Below are positions 16,679 through 25,969 of a DNA stretch of 64,000 bases, piece by piece. The notes under the pieces were generated by a model. The model was not told where the DNA came from. It saw only the letters and a program-made list of their open reading frames with translations, and made no database searches. The stretch is from Pseudobdellovibrionaceae bacterium (GTDB lineage: Bacteria > Bdellovibrionota > Bdellovibrionia > Bdellovibrionales > UBA1609). The DNA is taken from contig JACKAN010000005.1 in NCBI GenBank assembly GCA_020635055.1, positions 97,829 through 161,828 on the forward strand, read 5' to 3'. Position 1 is the stretch's first letter; each line of letters starts with the position of its first letter. Made by a program: the position numbers and the translations under genes.

Positions 16679-18061
16679 TTAATCCAAAAAGGGTGACCAA
16701 TCTGGCTTAGTGTAATTGAAATTATCAACTGTAATTCTTCGTTCATTAGTTCCATCTGGGCTAATTATGTAAAGTTGATGTTTGCCAGAGCGATTGCTGG
16801 AAAACATAATAAATCTACCATCAGGGGAAAATGTTGGCGATTCATTGTCGGCCCAGCTGCCATTAGGTTTTTTGGAGGAAGTCAGTCTTTCCATATTAGT
16901 GCCATCTTTATCCACAATAAAAAGATCGAAGTGTTCTTTGTAGTGACCTGCGAAAACAAATCTTTTTCCATCTGGTGACCAAGATGGAGTTGCATTGTAG
17001 CGACCGGCTTCGGTGATTCTTTTTACATTAGCACCACTACTACTCATAGTATAAATCATTGGCTTCCCACCTCGATCAGAGGAAAAAGCAATCATACTAC
17101 TGTCCGGTGAAATGGCAGGTTCAACATTCATAGCTCTGTTCGGGCCATTGGTGATTCGAGTTAAATCTTTTCCATCTAAGGTCATTCTAAATATATCTGG
17201 ACTTCCTGACTGTGAAAGTGTCAAAAGAATATGTTTGCCGTCAGGCATAAAATTAGCTCCAGAATTGATCCCCTTTCTATAAGAAAGCAACCATCTTTTT
17301 GCTGTTTCTAATTCATACATGAATAGATCTGCATTCCTCACTTTAGCTTTAGGGTGATAGGCATAAGCAGTGTAGGCAATTTTTTTTCCATCTCGTGACC
17401 ATGCAGGTGAAATATGAACAGTTTTTTCATTTGTAATTCTCTTTTTATTCTGACCATCCCAATCCATAACCCAAATAGCCTTGTGACGAGTACCCCCATT
17501 ATCACTGGCGACAACAATTTTTGTATTAAAGGCTCCTTTTTTGCCAGTAAGATTTTCTAATACATCATCAGAAAAAGAATGTGCTAGTTTTCTAACTGCA
17601 AGCTCTGAACCCTCGTAGGATTTACCAAAAACTAATTTGCCTTGAGGAACATAATATAAGTAGACTTCAAATTTGATATTCTTTCCTACAGTATTATATC
17701 CGCCTCGGATTAAAAATTCTGTACCAATAGTCTTCCATTTTTCAAAATCAAACCCATTAGAACTGCCCGGGGCGGGTTTTAATCCCACTTTACTTGTATC
17801 TTCCAAAAAGGCATTGGGCTGTATAAAAGTAAAATAATTGGATACACTCAAATCATTAGAAATAACAGAAAAGAGCTCTTGACCATATTTAATAGCTGAT
17901 CGATCGTTGTTGTTTCCATAATACTGAAAAGCTGGCAAGGCGAGTAAACTTTTTTTGATTTGTGCTTTTCCAACATCAATATATATTTTCCCCTGGCCAA
18001 AGGCCAACTGAGAGAAGGAAAAAGACAGTAAGAATAAAATCATTTTTCTAGTGATGTTCAT
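16679..18061 (-). CDS. tolB: Tol system periplasmic protein TolB
   Basis: 460 residues. Signal peptide ending about SQLAFGQ (residue 22), N-terminal TolB domain (about 25-160) and a C-terminal six-bladed beta-propeller with repeated WD40-like units: PAWSRDGKKIAY, PAISPDSSMIAF, PSWSPDGKRFVF and PTFSPDGRFIMF. TolB links the inner-membrane Tol motor to Pal during outer-membrane constriction. Gene order tolQ-R-A-B on the minus strand supports the call. No pal gene follows; the next gene is a cyclophilin. Confidence 0.95.
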   Translation of the reverse strand: MNITRKMILFLLSFSFSQLAFGQGKIYIDVGKAQIKKSLLALPAFQYYGNNNDRSAIKYGQELFSVISNDLSVSNYFTFIQPNAFLEDTSKVGLKPAPGSSNGFDFEKWKTIGTEFLIRGGYNTVGKNIKFEVYLYYVPQGKLVFGKSYEGSELAVRKLAHSFSDDVLENLTGKKGAFNTKIVVASDNGGTRHKAIWVMDWDGQNKKRITNEKTVHISPAWSRDGKKIAYTAYAYHPKAKVRNADLFMYELETAKRWLLSYRKGINSGANFMPDGKHILLTLSQSGSPDIFRMTLDGKDLTRITNGPNRAMNVEPAISPDSSMIAFSSDRGGKPMIYTMSSSGANVKRITEAGRYNATPSWSPDGKRFVFAGHYKEHFDLFIVDKDGTNMERLTSSKKPNGSWADNESPTFSPDGRFIMFSSNRSGKHQLYIISPDGTNERRITVDNFNYTKPDWSPFLD

Positions 18062-18073
18062 CAGTTTCTCCTG

Positions 18074-18817
18074 TTATGGGAAATTAAATATAATTCCTTC
18101 ATTAGCGACAAGGTTCTTTAAATTACTAGGTGCGATAGGACATGGAGAGGCTTTATCCATAGTCTCTAAAGCCTTATTGTCAAACACGGTGTTTCCAGAT
18201 GTCGTAATAATTTCTTTACTAGTAATATATCCCCTATCATCAATGGTGACTCTTACTTGTGCCTTTAATTTTGCATCTGCCAACCATTGCGGTAAAATCC
18301 ATTGTTCTTTTACATGAGCTTCCAGCTTTGCAAAATACTCATCATATTGTAGCTGAGAGAGACCTTTTAAGTCAGAACCTTTATTAATAACATTACCTTT
18401 GTAGGGTACAGATTTTTCAACATTCTTCTCTTGATTCTTTTTTTCGACCTCATCTTTTAATTTATCAAGGGCCGACATAGCCTTTAATCTGTCGAGGGCT
18501 TTATTTTGTGTTTGCTGTGTTTTTTTAAGAGATTCAGCTTTCGTATCTACTTTTTTGATTTCGTCCTTTTTGATTTCTTCTTTTTTTGGTTCTAGATTCA
18601 CCGTGGGAGTTACTTTATTCTCGATGGCGGGAGCTGGTGCTTCGGATTTTTTATCAGGTAATGCTACCATATCCACACGAATGGCATTCTGAATGACAAT
18701 ATCTTCAGATGGAAAAAACATTATCTTAAAAGTAAATATAGATACGAGAGCGATATGTCCAATAATCGACAAACCTACATATCTTGAAAAAGGATCTTGA
18801 TTAATTTCTTCCATCAC
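18074..18817 (-). CDS. tolA: TolA/TonB-like energy transducer
   Basis: 247 residues. One N-terminal membrane helix (about 17-35), a long charged Lys/Glu-rich coil (about 65-150) and a TonB C-terminal-type domain (about 150-247) with VRVTIDDRGYITSKEI, NTVFDNKALETMDKASPCP and the final strand. By position, between tolR and tolB, it is the TolA equivalent that spans the periplasm. Sequence alone could equally be called TonB. Start overlaps the tolR stop by 4 bp. Confidence 0.85.
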   Translation of the reverse strand: MMEEINQDPFSRYVGLSIIGHIALVSIFTFKIMFFPSEDIVIQNAIRVDMVALPDKKSEAPAPAIENKVTPTVNLEPKKEEIKKDEIKKVDTKAESLKKTQQTQNKALDRLKAMSALDKLKDEVEKKNQEKNVEKSVPYKGNVINKGSDLKGLSQLQYDEYFAKLEAHVKEQWILPQWLADAKLKAQVRVTIDDRGYITSKEIITTSGNTVFDNKALETMDKASPCPIAPSNLKNLVANEGIIFNFP

Positions 18818-19233
18818 AATTTAGGAATGGTAACTAGTCCTATATTAAATATTCCTGCGGCTCTGACTTCAGCCATAGTGTTGGCAACTGTGCCATAATC
18901 TACATTCTTATCTGCTTTTATATATACTTGTTTATTCTTTCTAGTAGAAAAAATAGCTTGAATTTTTACTCTTAATTCACTGGGCTTGAGCTCTGCTTTG
19001 CCAGAAAAGAGTTGACCGTTTTTTTGAATTGTAATTATAAAGGGGTCCTCTGTTGTTTCCACACCGCTACTTGCCGTTTCAGGTAAATCGATATCAAGAC
19101 CTTGTTGTAGCATTGGGGCGGTAACCATAAAGATGATCAAAAGAACCAACATGACATCTACAAGTGGAGTTACATTGATTTCACTGAGTACTGCTCTTGA
19201 ACCCTCACGGCCTCTTGGTTGACCTGCACCCAT
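18814..19233 (-). CDS. tolR: TolR/ExbD-family proton-channel subunit
   Basis: 139 residues. A single membrane helix carries the conserved channel Asp26 (VTPLVDVMLVLLIIFMV). The periplasmic domain has ADKNVDYGTVANTMAEVRAAG and ends in GLVTIPK, typical of ExbD/TolR. It works with the TolQ-like protein encoded 3 bp upstream to harvest the proton-motive force for TolA. Confidence 0.93.
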   Translation of the reverse strand: MGAGQPRGREGSRAVLSEINVTPLVDVMLVLLIIFMVTAPMLQQGLDIDLPETASSGVETTEDPFIITIQKNGQLFSGKAELKPSELRVKIQAIFSTRKNKQVYIKADKNVDYGTVANTMAEVRAAGIFNIGLVTIPKL

Positions 19234-19236
19234 TTT

Positions 19237-19962
19237 TTAACCTTCCTTAAAGAAGTTGCGTTTAGCAATGTTTAAGAAATCGGCCGAAAAATTATTTAAA
19301 GCTAAATCTACCTTTCGAATTTTTGATACATAATGATTATAAAATATAGTTGCAGGTATTGCGGCCACCAAGCCTATAGCTGTTGCAATTAATGCTTCAG
19401 AAATTCCTGGTGCGACTACAGCTAAACTGGCCATACCAGTAGCTCCAATTTTTTGGAAGGCGCCCATAATTCCCCAAACGGTTCCAAATAAACCAATAAA
19501 GGGTCCCGTACTTCCTGTTGTAGCTAGAAAACTCAATCGACTTTCCAGCTTTGAAATTTCACTGTCTGAAGCTTTTCTTAAGGCACGTTCTAAATTATCA
19601 ATGCCTTTAAGTGCTGGAATTTGTTCTTCAGAATTATCTCCAGAACTGTCTGCCAATTTACGAAGCTCTAAATATGCCAATTTAAAGACTTTGGCCATAG
19701 AGCTGAGTTTAAATTCTTCTAAAGCAGCATAAATATCATCTAGGGAATTAGCTCGCCAGAACAAATGTTCAAATTTTGCATCAGCTTCAGTGATCTCATT
19801 AAATTGCTTGTGCTTCGTAATAGCTATGGCCCACGAGACCACAGACATTATAATCAATATCAAAAGAGTAAGTTGTACAATAGGACTAGCATGGGATATG
19901 GCGTCCCATGTACTAACATTTACTTGTGATTTTAATGCCTCAGAGGCGTATGCATAATTCAT
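19237..19962 (-). CDS. tolQ: TolQ/ExbB-family proton-channel subunit
   Basis: 241 residues with three membrane helices (about 28-50, 145-170, 185-210). Signatures are FLATTGSTGPFIGLFGTVWGIMGAF, APGISEALIATAIGLVAAIPA and a C-terminal YNHYVSKI. First gene of the tolQ-tolR-tolA-tolB cluster, so it is called TolQ rather than ExbB. Confidence 0.93.
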   Translation of the reverse strand: MNYAYASEALKSQVNVSTWDAISHASPIVQLTLLILIIMSVVSWAIAITKHKQFNEITEADAKFEHLFWRANSLDDIYAALEEFKLSSMAKVFKLAYLELRKLADSSGDNSEEQIPALKGIDNLERALRKASDSEISKLESRLSFLATTGSTGPFIGLFGTVWGIMGAFQKIGATGMASLAVVAPGISEALIATAIGLVAAIPATIFYNHYVSKIRKVDLALNNFSADFLNIAKRNFFKEG

Positions 19963-20032
19963 GAAAATAAGGATACTACTTAATATGGGTATACGAAAAT
20001 AGCTTCACACCGCAGCAATTCGGATTTGATTT

Positions 20033-20725
20033 TTAAATTAAGAACAATCCATCGAATGAGCTTTGCTTCTCTAAACTTGAAGGTGACGCTTTGATAAGAA
20101 TTTTCTTATGGCGCTTCTTGAGTTCTTTAACTAATTGAGGGGAGAGTTCAAGCTCCTTTTCGGGATCAAAAATATAAAAATCGAAGTCATAATTGCTAAT
20201 TGAGGATAACCAAATAGAATCCATAATTTTAATTCTCATTTTTTGACTAGGATTTGCTGCAAAAAGCCAGCGGGGCGCCATTTTTTTTAATTCTATTATG
20301 ATTTTTTGTTCATTTGCAAAAATAATAACCTCTTCGTTTAAACCCGCATCGATTAGGATTTTCACGAGAGCTCCAAGGTGGATGCGAGAATCTACAAATA
20401 AAGCCACTTTTTTTAGGGAATTTGTAACAATATAGTCTTTGAGATAAATAGGATTTTTTTCATCCTTAGCTTCTTTTAAAATCCAATCGTCATTATAAGA
20501 TGTAACAGCAATATAGTTTATAATTTGATTAAAATTCTTAATTTCCGACTCATTCACCTTATTTTCTGATGAAATATAATAAGTGGGATTGTTATTTAAT
20601 AGGATATGATCCAAGGGACTGAATTTTTGTTGGCCACCCATGATGTTTAACAACATTAAACAGAGTCCAAAAAATAGAATTGAAGAAATTGTTATAAGGA
20701 GTAACCTTAGAATTGCTAATTTCAT
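20033..20725 (-). CDS. Membrane-anchored unknown, possibly a degenerate GDPD-like fold
   Basis: 230 residues from ATG 20725; an in-frame TTG 15 codons upstream would put charged residues before the membrane segment and has no RBS. One N-terminal membrane helix (LLLITISSILFFGLCLMLL). The rest has alternating strands and helices with PRWLFAANPS and a C-terminal SSFDGLFLI, reminiscent of the second half of glycerophosphodiester phosphodiesterase barrels (…FDGI…). The catalytic Glu/Asp/His set of that family is not evident, so no function is assigned. Divergent from the suf regulator. Confidence 0.6.
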   Translation of the reverse strand: MKLAILRLLLITISSILFFGLCLMLLNIMGGQQKFSPLDHILLNNNPTYYISSENKVNESEIKNFNQIINYIAVTSYNDDWILKEAKDEKNPIYLKDYIVTNSLKKVALFVDSRIHLGALVKILIDAGLNEEVIIFANEQKIIIELKKMAPRWLFAANPSQKMRIKIMDSIWLSSISNYDFDFYIFDPEKELELSPQLVKELKKRHKKILIKASPSSLEKQSSFDGLFLI

Positions 20726-20865
20726 AACAATAAAGTAAGTACCTGAAATTACTTGATAATGTCTACACAAAATGACACATGTTGCAAAGAGCCATTTAAA
20801 TAAGCTAAATTTAAACCTATTTAGTTTGATAATTCCAACATTTTCAATTAGTTTTCACATAAACT

Positions 20866-21303
20866 ATGAATCGATTAAATAAAAAACTTGAATATGCATT
20901 GATGACACTCCAATACTTGCACGAAAATAGTGCAAATAGAATCTCTACAAAAGAAGTTTGTGAAAAGACGGGAAGCCCTTTTGATGCCACCGCTAGGGTT
21001 ATGCAAATCATGGCTCAACAAGGTTTGTTAAAATCAGAACAAGGTGTAAAAGGGGGCTATCTCTTAATGAGAAGTTTGGCAGAAGTGACTTTATTGGAAT
21101 TAATGGAAATGATTTTAGGCCCCATAGAGTTAGCAAAGTGTCTTGGAAACTCTATGAATTGTGAATTGAAGGGCAAATGCAATATTCAGTCCCCTATCCA
21201 TCGCATTAACCAAAAATTTAAATTTTTCTTGTCAGACCTGTATTTGTCAGAAGTTCTCACCTTAACTTACCCAAAAGAGAAAGTGACAAATGTCGGAATA
21301 TAA
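20866..21303 (+). CDS. Rrf2-family Fe-S regulator of the suf operon
   Basis: 145 residues. N-terminal winged helix (ISTKEVCEKTGSPFDATARVMQ, then QGLLKSEQGVKGGYLL with the wing). C-terminal cluster ligands are Cys92, Cys99 and Cys105, nearly the spacing of IscR (92/98/104), so it probably senses Fe-S status. It is the first gene of the suf operon and overlaps sufB by 14 bp, which suggests autoregulation of Fe-S assembly, as with IscR/SufR; the role is inferred from position and cysteines. Confidence 0.9.
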   Translation: MNRLNKKLEYALMTLQYLHENSANRISTKEVCEKTGSPFDATARVMQIMAQQGLLKSEQGVKGGYLLMRSLAEVTLLELMEMILGPIELAKCLGNSMNCELKGKCNIQSPIHRINQKFKFFLSDLYLSEVLTLTYPKEKVTNVGI

Positions 21304-22726
21304 ATACGGCTTTGTCAGTGACATTGAGAGTGAGTCCTTTCCAAAAGGACTCAACAAGGAAATCATTAGAAGAATCTCTGAAAAGAAAAATGAACCTCAA
21401 TGGATGTTGGATTATAGATATAAAGCATTTGAATATTGGCAAACTTTGGAAGAACCTAAGTGGGCAAAAGTTCATTATAAACCCATTGATTATCAAGACA
21501 TTTCATATTACTCAGCGCCAAAGAAAAGTTTGATTGGTGCAGAAAGTAGTGAGGGCGGAGCCATCGAGTCGCTTTCTGATTTAGACCCGGAACTAGTAAA
21601 AACATTTGAGAAATTAGGAATTCCCTTAGATGAGCAAAAGCGTATTAGTGGAGTGGCGGTAGATGCCGTCTTTGATAGTGTTTCTGTTGCTACCACTCAC
21701 AAAGAGTTGTTGTCTAAATATGGAGTTGTTTTTTGTTCCATCTCCGAAGCGCTTCGCGAACACACGGATATAGTTAAAAAATATTTTGGTAGTGTTGTTC
21801 CCTATAGAGACAATTTTTTTGCGGCATTGAATGCGGCAGTATTTACTGATGGATCATTTGTTTACATACCTAAAGGTGTTAGATGCCCTATTGATCTTTC
21901 TACTTATTTTAGAATTAACCAAAAGGAGACGGGTCAATTTGAAAGAACACTGATAATTGCTGAAGAGGGGTCCTTTGTAAATTATTTGGAAGGCTGTACG
22001 GCTCCCATGAGAGACGTGAATCAGTTGCACGCCGCTGTGGTGGAACTGATTGCTTTAAAAGATTCAGAAATTAAATATTCTACAGTTCAAAATTGGTATA
22101 CCGGAGACAAAAATGGCATAGGGGGTATTTACAATTTTGTTACAAAGAGAGGTAAGTGCATAGGTGAAAATTCAAAGATCAGTTGGACACAAATTGAGTC
22201 AGGTTCTGCCATTACATGGAAATATCCTAGTTGTATATTGCAAGGAGATAACTCTCAGGGTGCATTTTACTCTGTAGCTTTAACCCATGATTTTATGCAA
22301 GCAGATACGGGTACGAAAATGATCCATATTGGCAAAAACACTAGAAGCACGATAATCTCCAAAGGAATATCCGCAGACCATTCCAGCAATGTGTATAGAG
22401 GCTTAGTTAAAGTGATGCCTTCTGCACAAGGGGCACGCAATTATTCGCAATGTGATTCTATGTTAGTGGGTGACAAAAGTAAGGCCATGACCTTCCCTTC
22501 TATAGAAATTAAAAATCCTTCCGCTATCTTAGAACACGAAGCCTCCACATCGAGAATTAGCCAAGACCAACTCTTTTATTTGCAGTCCAGAGGAGTAGAT
22601 TTAGAGCAGGCGATTTCTTTATTGGTTCAAGGATTTTGTAAGGAAGTATTTAAGGAATTACCTTTGGAGTTTTCTGTAGAGGCCGTCAAACTTATTGAAA
22701 TGAAACTAGAAAATAGTATTGGATAA
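21290..22726 (+). CDS. sufB: Fe-S cluster assembly scaffold subunit SufB
   Basis: 478 residues, typical of SufB. Landmarks are KFGVV-type segment KYGVVFCS, the beta-helix core ERTLIIAEEGSFVNYLEGCTAP, the YSTVQNWY motif, GGIYNFVTKRG, and the C-terminal CDSMLVGDKSKA plus QLFYLQSRGVDLEQA. Member of the SufBCD complex that builds Fe-S clusters under ATP hydrolysis. Start lies within the end of the Rrf2 gene. Confidence 0.96.
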   Translation: MSEYKYGFVSDIESESFPKGLNKEIIRRISEKKNEPQWMLDYRYKAFEYWQTLEEPKWAKVHYKPIDYQDISYYSAPKKSLIGAESSEGGAIESLSDLDPELVKTFEKLGIPLDEQKRISGVAVDAVFDSVSVATTHKELLSKYGVVFCSISEALREHTDIVKKYFGSVVPYRDNFFAALNAAVFTDGSFVYIPKGVRCPIDLSTYFRINQKETGQFERTLIIAEEGSFVNYLEGCTAPMRDVNQLHAAVVELIALKDSEIKYSTVQNWYTGDKNGIGGIYNFVTKRGKCIGENSKISWTQIESGSAITWKYPSCILQGDNSQGAFYSVALTHDFMQADTGTKMIHIGKNTRSTIISKGISADHSSNVYRGLVKVMPSAQGARNYSQCDSMLVGDKSKAMTFPSIEIKNPSAILEHEASTSRISQDQLFYLQSRGVDLEQAISLLVQGFCKEVFKELPLEFSVEAVKLIEMKLENSIG

Positions 22727-22729
22727 TTT

Positions 22730-23503
22730 ATGCTAAAAATTAAAAACTTAAAAGCCAAGGTTAATGAAAAAGATATTTTGAATGGATTAGATTTAGAAAT
22801 TAAAGCGGGTGAAGTTCATGCCATTATGGGGCCTAATGGTTCTGGAAAATCTTCTCTCTCTAAAATAATTGCTGGACATCCCGATTACAAAGTCGTTGGT
22901 GGCACTATAGATTATGAAATAAATTTTAAAGATATAAATTTATTAGAATTAGCGCCTGATGAAAGAGCTAAAGAGGGTATTTTCTTAGCCTTTCAGTATC
23001 CCGTAGAAATTCCTGGTATAACTAATATTAGTTTTTTGCAGGCTTCTTTTAATTCCATTTGCAAGCATCAGGGCGTGAAAGAAATGGATGAGCCCAACTT
23101 CTTAAAATTTTTAAAAGAAAAATTAAATATTGTCGAAATGGATCCCTCTTTTTTAGAAAGGCCAGTGAATCAGGGTTTCTCAGGTGGCGAGAAAAAGAGA
23201 AATGAAATTTTACAGATGGCAGTTTTAAATCCAAGACTTGCAATATTAGACGAAACAGACTCTGGGCTGGATATTGATGCACTTAAAATTGTTGCCAAGG
23301 GAGTGAATAAGCTTAGATCTCCAGACAAAGCCATTGTTTTGATTACCCACTACCAGAGATTACTTGATTATATAAAGCCTGACTTTGTTCATGTATTGGC
23401 TCATGGAAAAATAATTGAAACTGGTAATTTTGAGTTAGTTCAGAAGCTAGAAGAGCAAGGTTATGATTGGATATTGACTTCTCACCAAGAGACTTTGTCA
23501 TGA
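22730..23503 (+). CDS. sufC: Fe-S assembly ATPase SufC
   Basis: 257 residues. Walker A GPNGSGKSS (about 36-44), Q-loop FQYPVEIPG, signature FSGGEKKRNEI and Walker B LAILDETDSGLD as in SufC, where Glu-Thr-Asp replaces the usual EPT. It starts 3 bp after sufB and its TGA overlaps the sufD ATG. Confidence 0.96.
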   Translation: MLKIKNLKAKVNEKDILNGLDLEIKAGEVHAIMGPNGSGKSSLSKIIAGHPDYKVVGGTIDYEINFKDINLLELAPDERAKEGIFLAFQYPVEIPGITNISFLQASFNSICKHQGVKEMDEPNFLKFLKEKLNIVEMDPSFLERPVNQGFSGGEKKRNEILQMAVLNPRLAILDETDSGLDIDALKIVAKGVNKLRSPDKAIVLITHYQRLLDYIKPDFVHVLAHGKIIETGNFELVQKLEEQGYDWILTSHQETLS

Positions 23504-24771
23504 AAAATTTTTTGATAAATTATAATGAACAGGTTCAAAGATGGGAGCGAACTTTGCCTGTTCAACAACTCAATAATATGGGTTTTAGACATTTAATGAA
23601 TCAAGATTGGCCTAGCAAAAAACAAGAAGCTTGGAAGTATACCAACTTAAATCATATAAAAAATAAAGAGATGTTATGGCTCTCTCCGCCATCTAAAGAA
23701 CAATGCTTGGGTTCTTTAAATAAAATCCATAATTTATTAAATAAAGACACAATTTATTTATTTGATGGTCACTTCATATCAGGTTTGTCAGACAGGAGTT
23801 TAAATAGCTGTTGTAACATTGAAATTATACGTCCTGATCACGAAGAGTTTAATAAAAAATTGAGTTTATTTAATGATGTTGGTATTGGACCATCAGATGC
23901 ATTTAGGTCGATGAATTCTGCATTTGTAAACAACCTCTTGATTATAATTTTTAAAAAACAAGATAAAAAAATTCAACTTAAAATTCAAAATATAGAAACA
24001 CAGAGTTCAAGCCAAAATTCATTTTCAACTCCAAGAACGCTATTGTATTTTGAAGAGGACGCGAATGTTTCTTGTGAAGTTCTTTATTCATCACAAAAAA
24101 CTAACCTAGTGAATGCTATTTTAGACATTCATTTGGCAGAGGGGGCTCAGCTAGATTTGATAGTAGAGGTAAAACCTGAAGAGTCAAAATCAATGTTCTT
24201 ATCACAACGGGTACAGATGGAGAAAAAAAGTTTTTTAAATGTTTCTACACTCGTTTTTGGGAGTCAGTTATCTAGAGTGGATCAGTATATATTTTCAGAT
24301 GGAGAGAACACTAATACTCATATCGCATTTGCTTACATTTCTGAAAACTCTCAAGAAGTAGATATAACAAGTTCTATGAATCATCAATGCCCCAAGGGTA
24401 TAAGTGTACAGCGGATAAAGGGCATGGCCAAGGATCAAGCTAGGGCTAACATTAATGGCTGTATTTATATTCAACAGGATGCACAGGAAGTGAGCTCTGA
24501 GTATTTAAATAAAAACATGTTATTAAGTGAAAGAGCTGAAATTAACACTCGACCCCAATTAGAAGTTGAAGCTGACAATGTGAAAGCGGCCCATGGGGCT
24601 ACAGTGAGTCAGTTAGATGTTGAAGAAATTTTTTATTTAGAATCACGTGGAATTTCTAAAGAGCAAGCCATCCAACTATTACTAAAAGGTTATATATTCG
24701 ACGCGTTTAAAAACTTAAAAGATAAGGACAGTCAAATATTTAAAAGTTTAGAGGCCTATTTTGAACAATAA
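23500..24771 (+). CDS. sufD: Fe-S assembly protein SufD
   Basis: 423 residues from ATG 23500 (ATGA overlap with sufC); an upstream in-frame start at 23467 lies inside sufC. N-terminal helical region includes EAWKYTNL. The beta-helix core follows and the C-terminus AAHGATVSQLDVEEIFYLESRGISKEQA is the hallmark of SufB/SufD proteins. Partner of SufB and SufC. Confidence 0.94.
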   Translation: MKNFLINYNEQVQRWERTLPVQQLNNMGFRHLMNQDWPSKKQEAWKYTNLNHIKNKEMLWLSPPSKEQCLGSLNKIHNLLNKDTIYLFDGHFISGLSDRSLNSCCNIEIIRPDHEEFNKKLSLFNDVGIGPSDAFRSMNSAFVNNLLIIIFKKQDKKIQLKIQNIETQSSSQNSFSTPRTLLYFEEDANVSCEVLYSSQKTNLVNAILDIHLAEGAQLDLIVEVKPEESKSMFLSQRVQMEKKSFLNVSTLVFGSQLSRVDQYIFSDGENTNTHIAFAYISENSQEVDITSSMNHQCPKGISVQRIKGMAKDQARANINGCIYIQQDAQEVSSEYLNKNMLLSERAEINTRPQLEVEADNVKAAHGATVSQLDVEEIFYLESRGISKEQAIQLLLKGYIFDAFKNLKDKDSQIFKSLEAYFEQ

Positions 24772-25969
24772 AATATTAGAAAACTTTCCTCAAACAAAAA
24801 ATACAGTCAATGGTCGACCTTTAGTTTATTTGGACAGTGCCGCTACCACTTTAAAAGCCAAGAACGTAATTCAAAGGTTGAGTGATTTTTATTTATATGA
24901 ATCGGCAAATGTACATAGAGGGGCGCATAAACTTAGTGACGAAGCCACATTTCATTTTGAACAATCCAGGGAATTAATTAGAGAATTTATTAATGCCCAT
25001 AATGCCAATGAGATTGTTTTTACGAGAGGGACAACAGAAGCCATAAATTTGCTGGCGTTTACTTTGAAAAAACAATTGAAATCGGGAGATAAGATTCTAA
25101 TCACTGAGCTGGAACATCATTCAAATATTGTTCCTTGGCAAATGATTTTAGCGGAGGTTCCGGGTTTACAGTTAGAGTATGTAAAAATCACGCCCAATGG
25201 TGATCTAGATTTAATTGATTTAGATAAAAAATTAGACAAACAAACTAAGATTCTTAGCTTTACAGCTTGTAGTAATGTTTTAGGAACATTGAACCCGGTA
25301 AAACTGATCTGTCAGAAAGCAAAGCACGTTGGCGCAAAAACAATTGTTGATGCCGCTCAATGGGTGGCGGCGAGGCCGACAAACGTTAGAGATTGGGGTT
25401 GTGATTTTTTAGTATTTTCTGGTCACAAGATGTTTGCTCCATTCGGTATTGGTGTACTCTATGGCCGGGAAGATCTTTTGAATTCCTTGTCCCCATATCA
25501 AGGGGGTGGATCTATGATCGACCAAGTAGAAAAACAAAAGAGTACTTATTTAAATTCCCCTCAACGTTTTGAGGCTGGCACTCCCAATGTTGGAGGAGCT
25601 ATTGCGCTGGCTGAAGCCATTAAATTTATTTCTTCCATTGGCTTTGATTTAATTGAAAAACATGAAAAAACTTTGATAGATGAAACTCTGGACAGAATGC
25701 AAGAAGTGGAAGGATTAAAAGTCATCGGCAAACCACAATTGCGATCAAATATTCTTTCATTTAGTTTGCAAGGAGCACACCATTCTGATGTGGGGACTTT
25801 ATTAGATAAACAGGGTGTTGCTATTCGTGCAGGTCATCATTGTTGCCAGATATTAATGAAAGCACTTGGTGTAACAGGTACAGCAAGAGTTGCATTTTCT
25901 ATTTATTCCACCCATAAAGATGTAGAAAATTTGATAATGGGACTAAAAAAAATTAGGGAGTTAATTTAA
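24761..25969 (+). CDS. sufS: Cysteine desulfurase SufS
   Basis: 402 residues from a TTG start that overlaps sufD by 11 bp. PLP-dependent fold-type I enzyme: ESANVHRGAHKLS, FTRGTTEAINL, VDAAQW, PLP lysine in FSGHKMFAPFG, and the active-site Cys in IRAGHHCCQ. It releases sulfur from cysteine for SufBCD. No SufE or SufU gene accompanies it here; one may lie elsewhere. Confidence 0.95.
   Translation: MNNKILENFPQTKNTVNGRPLVYLDSAATTLKAKNVIQRLSDFYLYESANVHRGAHKLSDEATFHFEQSRELIREFINAHNANEIVFTRGTTEAINLLAFTLKKQLKSGDKILITELEHHSNIVPWQMILAEVPGLQLEYVKITPNGDLDLIDLDKKLDKQTKILSFTACSNVLGTLNPVKLICQKAKHVGAKTIVDAAQWVAARPTNVRDWGCDFLVFSGHKMFAPFGIGVLYGREDLLNSLSPYQGGGSMIDQVEKQKSTYLNSPQRFEAGTPNVGGAIALAEAIKFISSIGFDLIEKHEKTLIDETLDRMQEVEGLKVIGKPQLRSNILSFSLQGAHHSDVGTLLDKQGVAIRAGHHCCQILMKALGVTGTARVAFSIYSTHKDVENLIMGLKKIRELI

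Noticed and set aside
16561..16710. Plus-strand reading frame of 49 codons starting ATG, with a hydrophobic stretch
   Set aside because: It overlaps the tolB 3' end on the opposite strand, has no RBS, and coincides with the inverted repeat.
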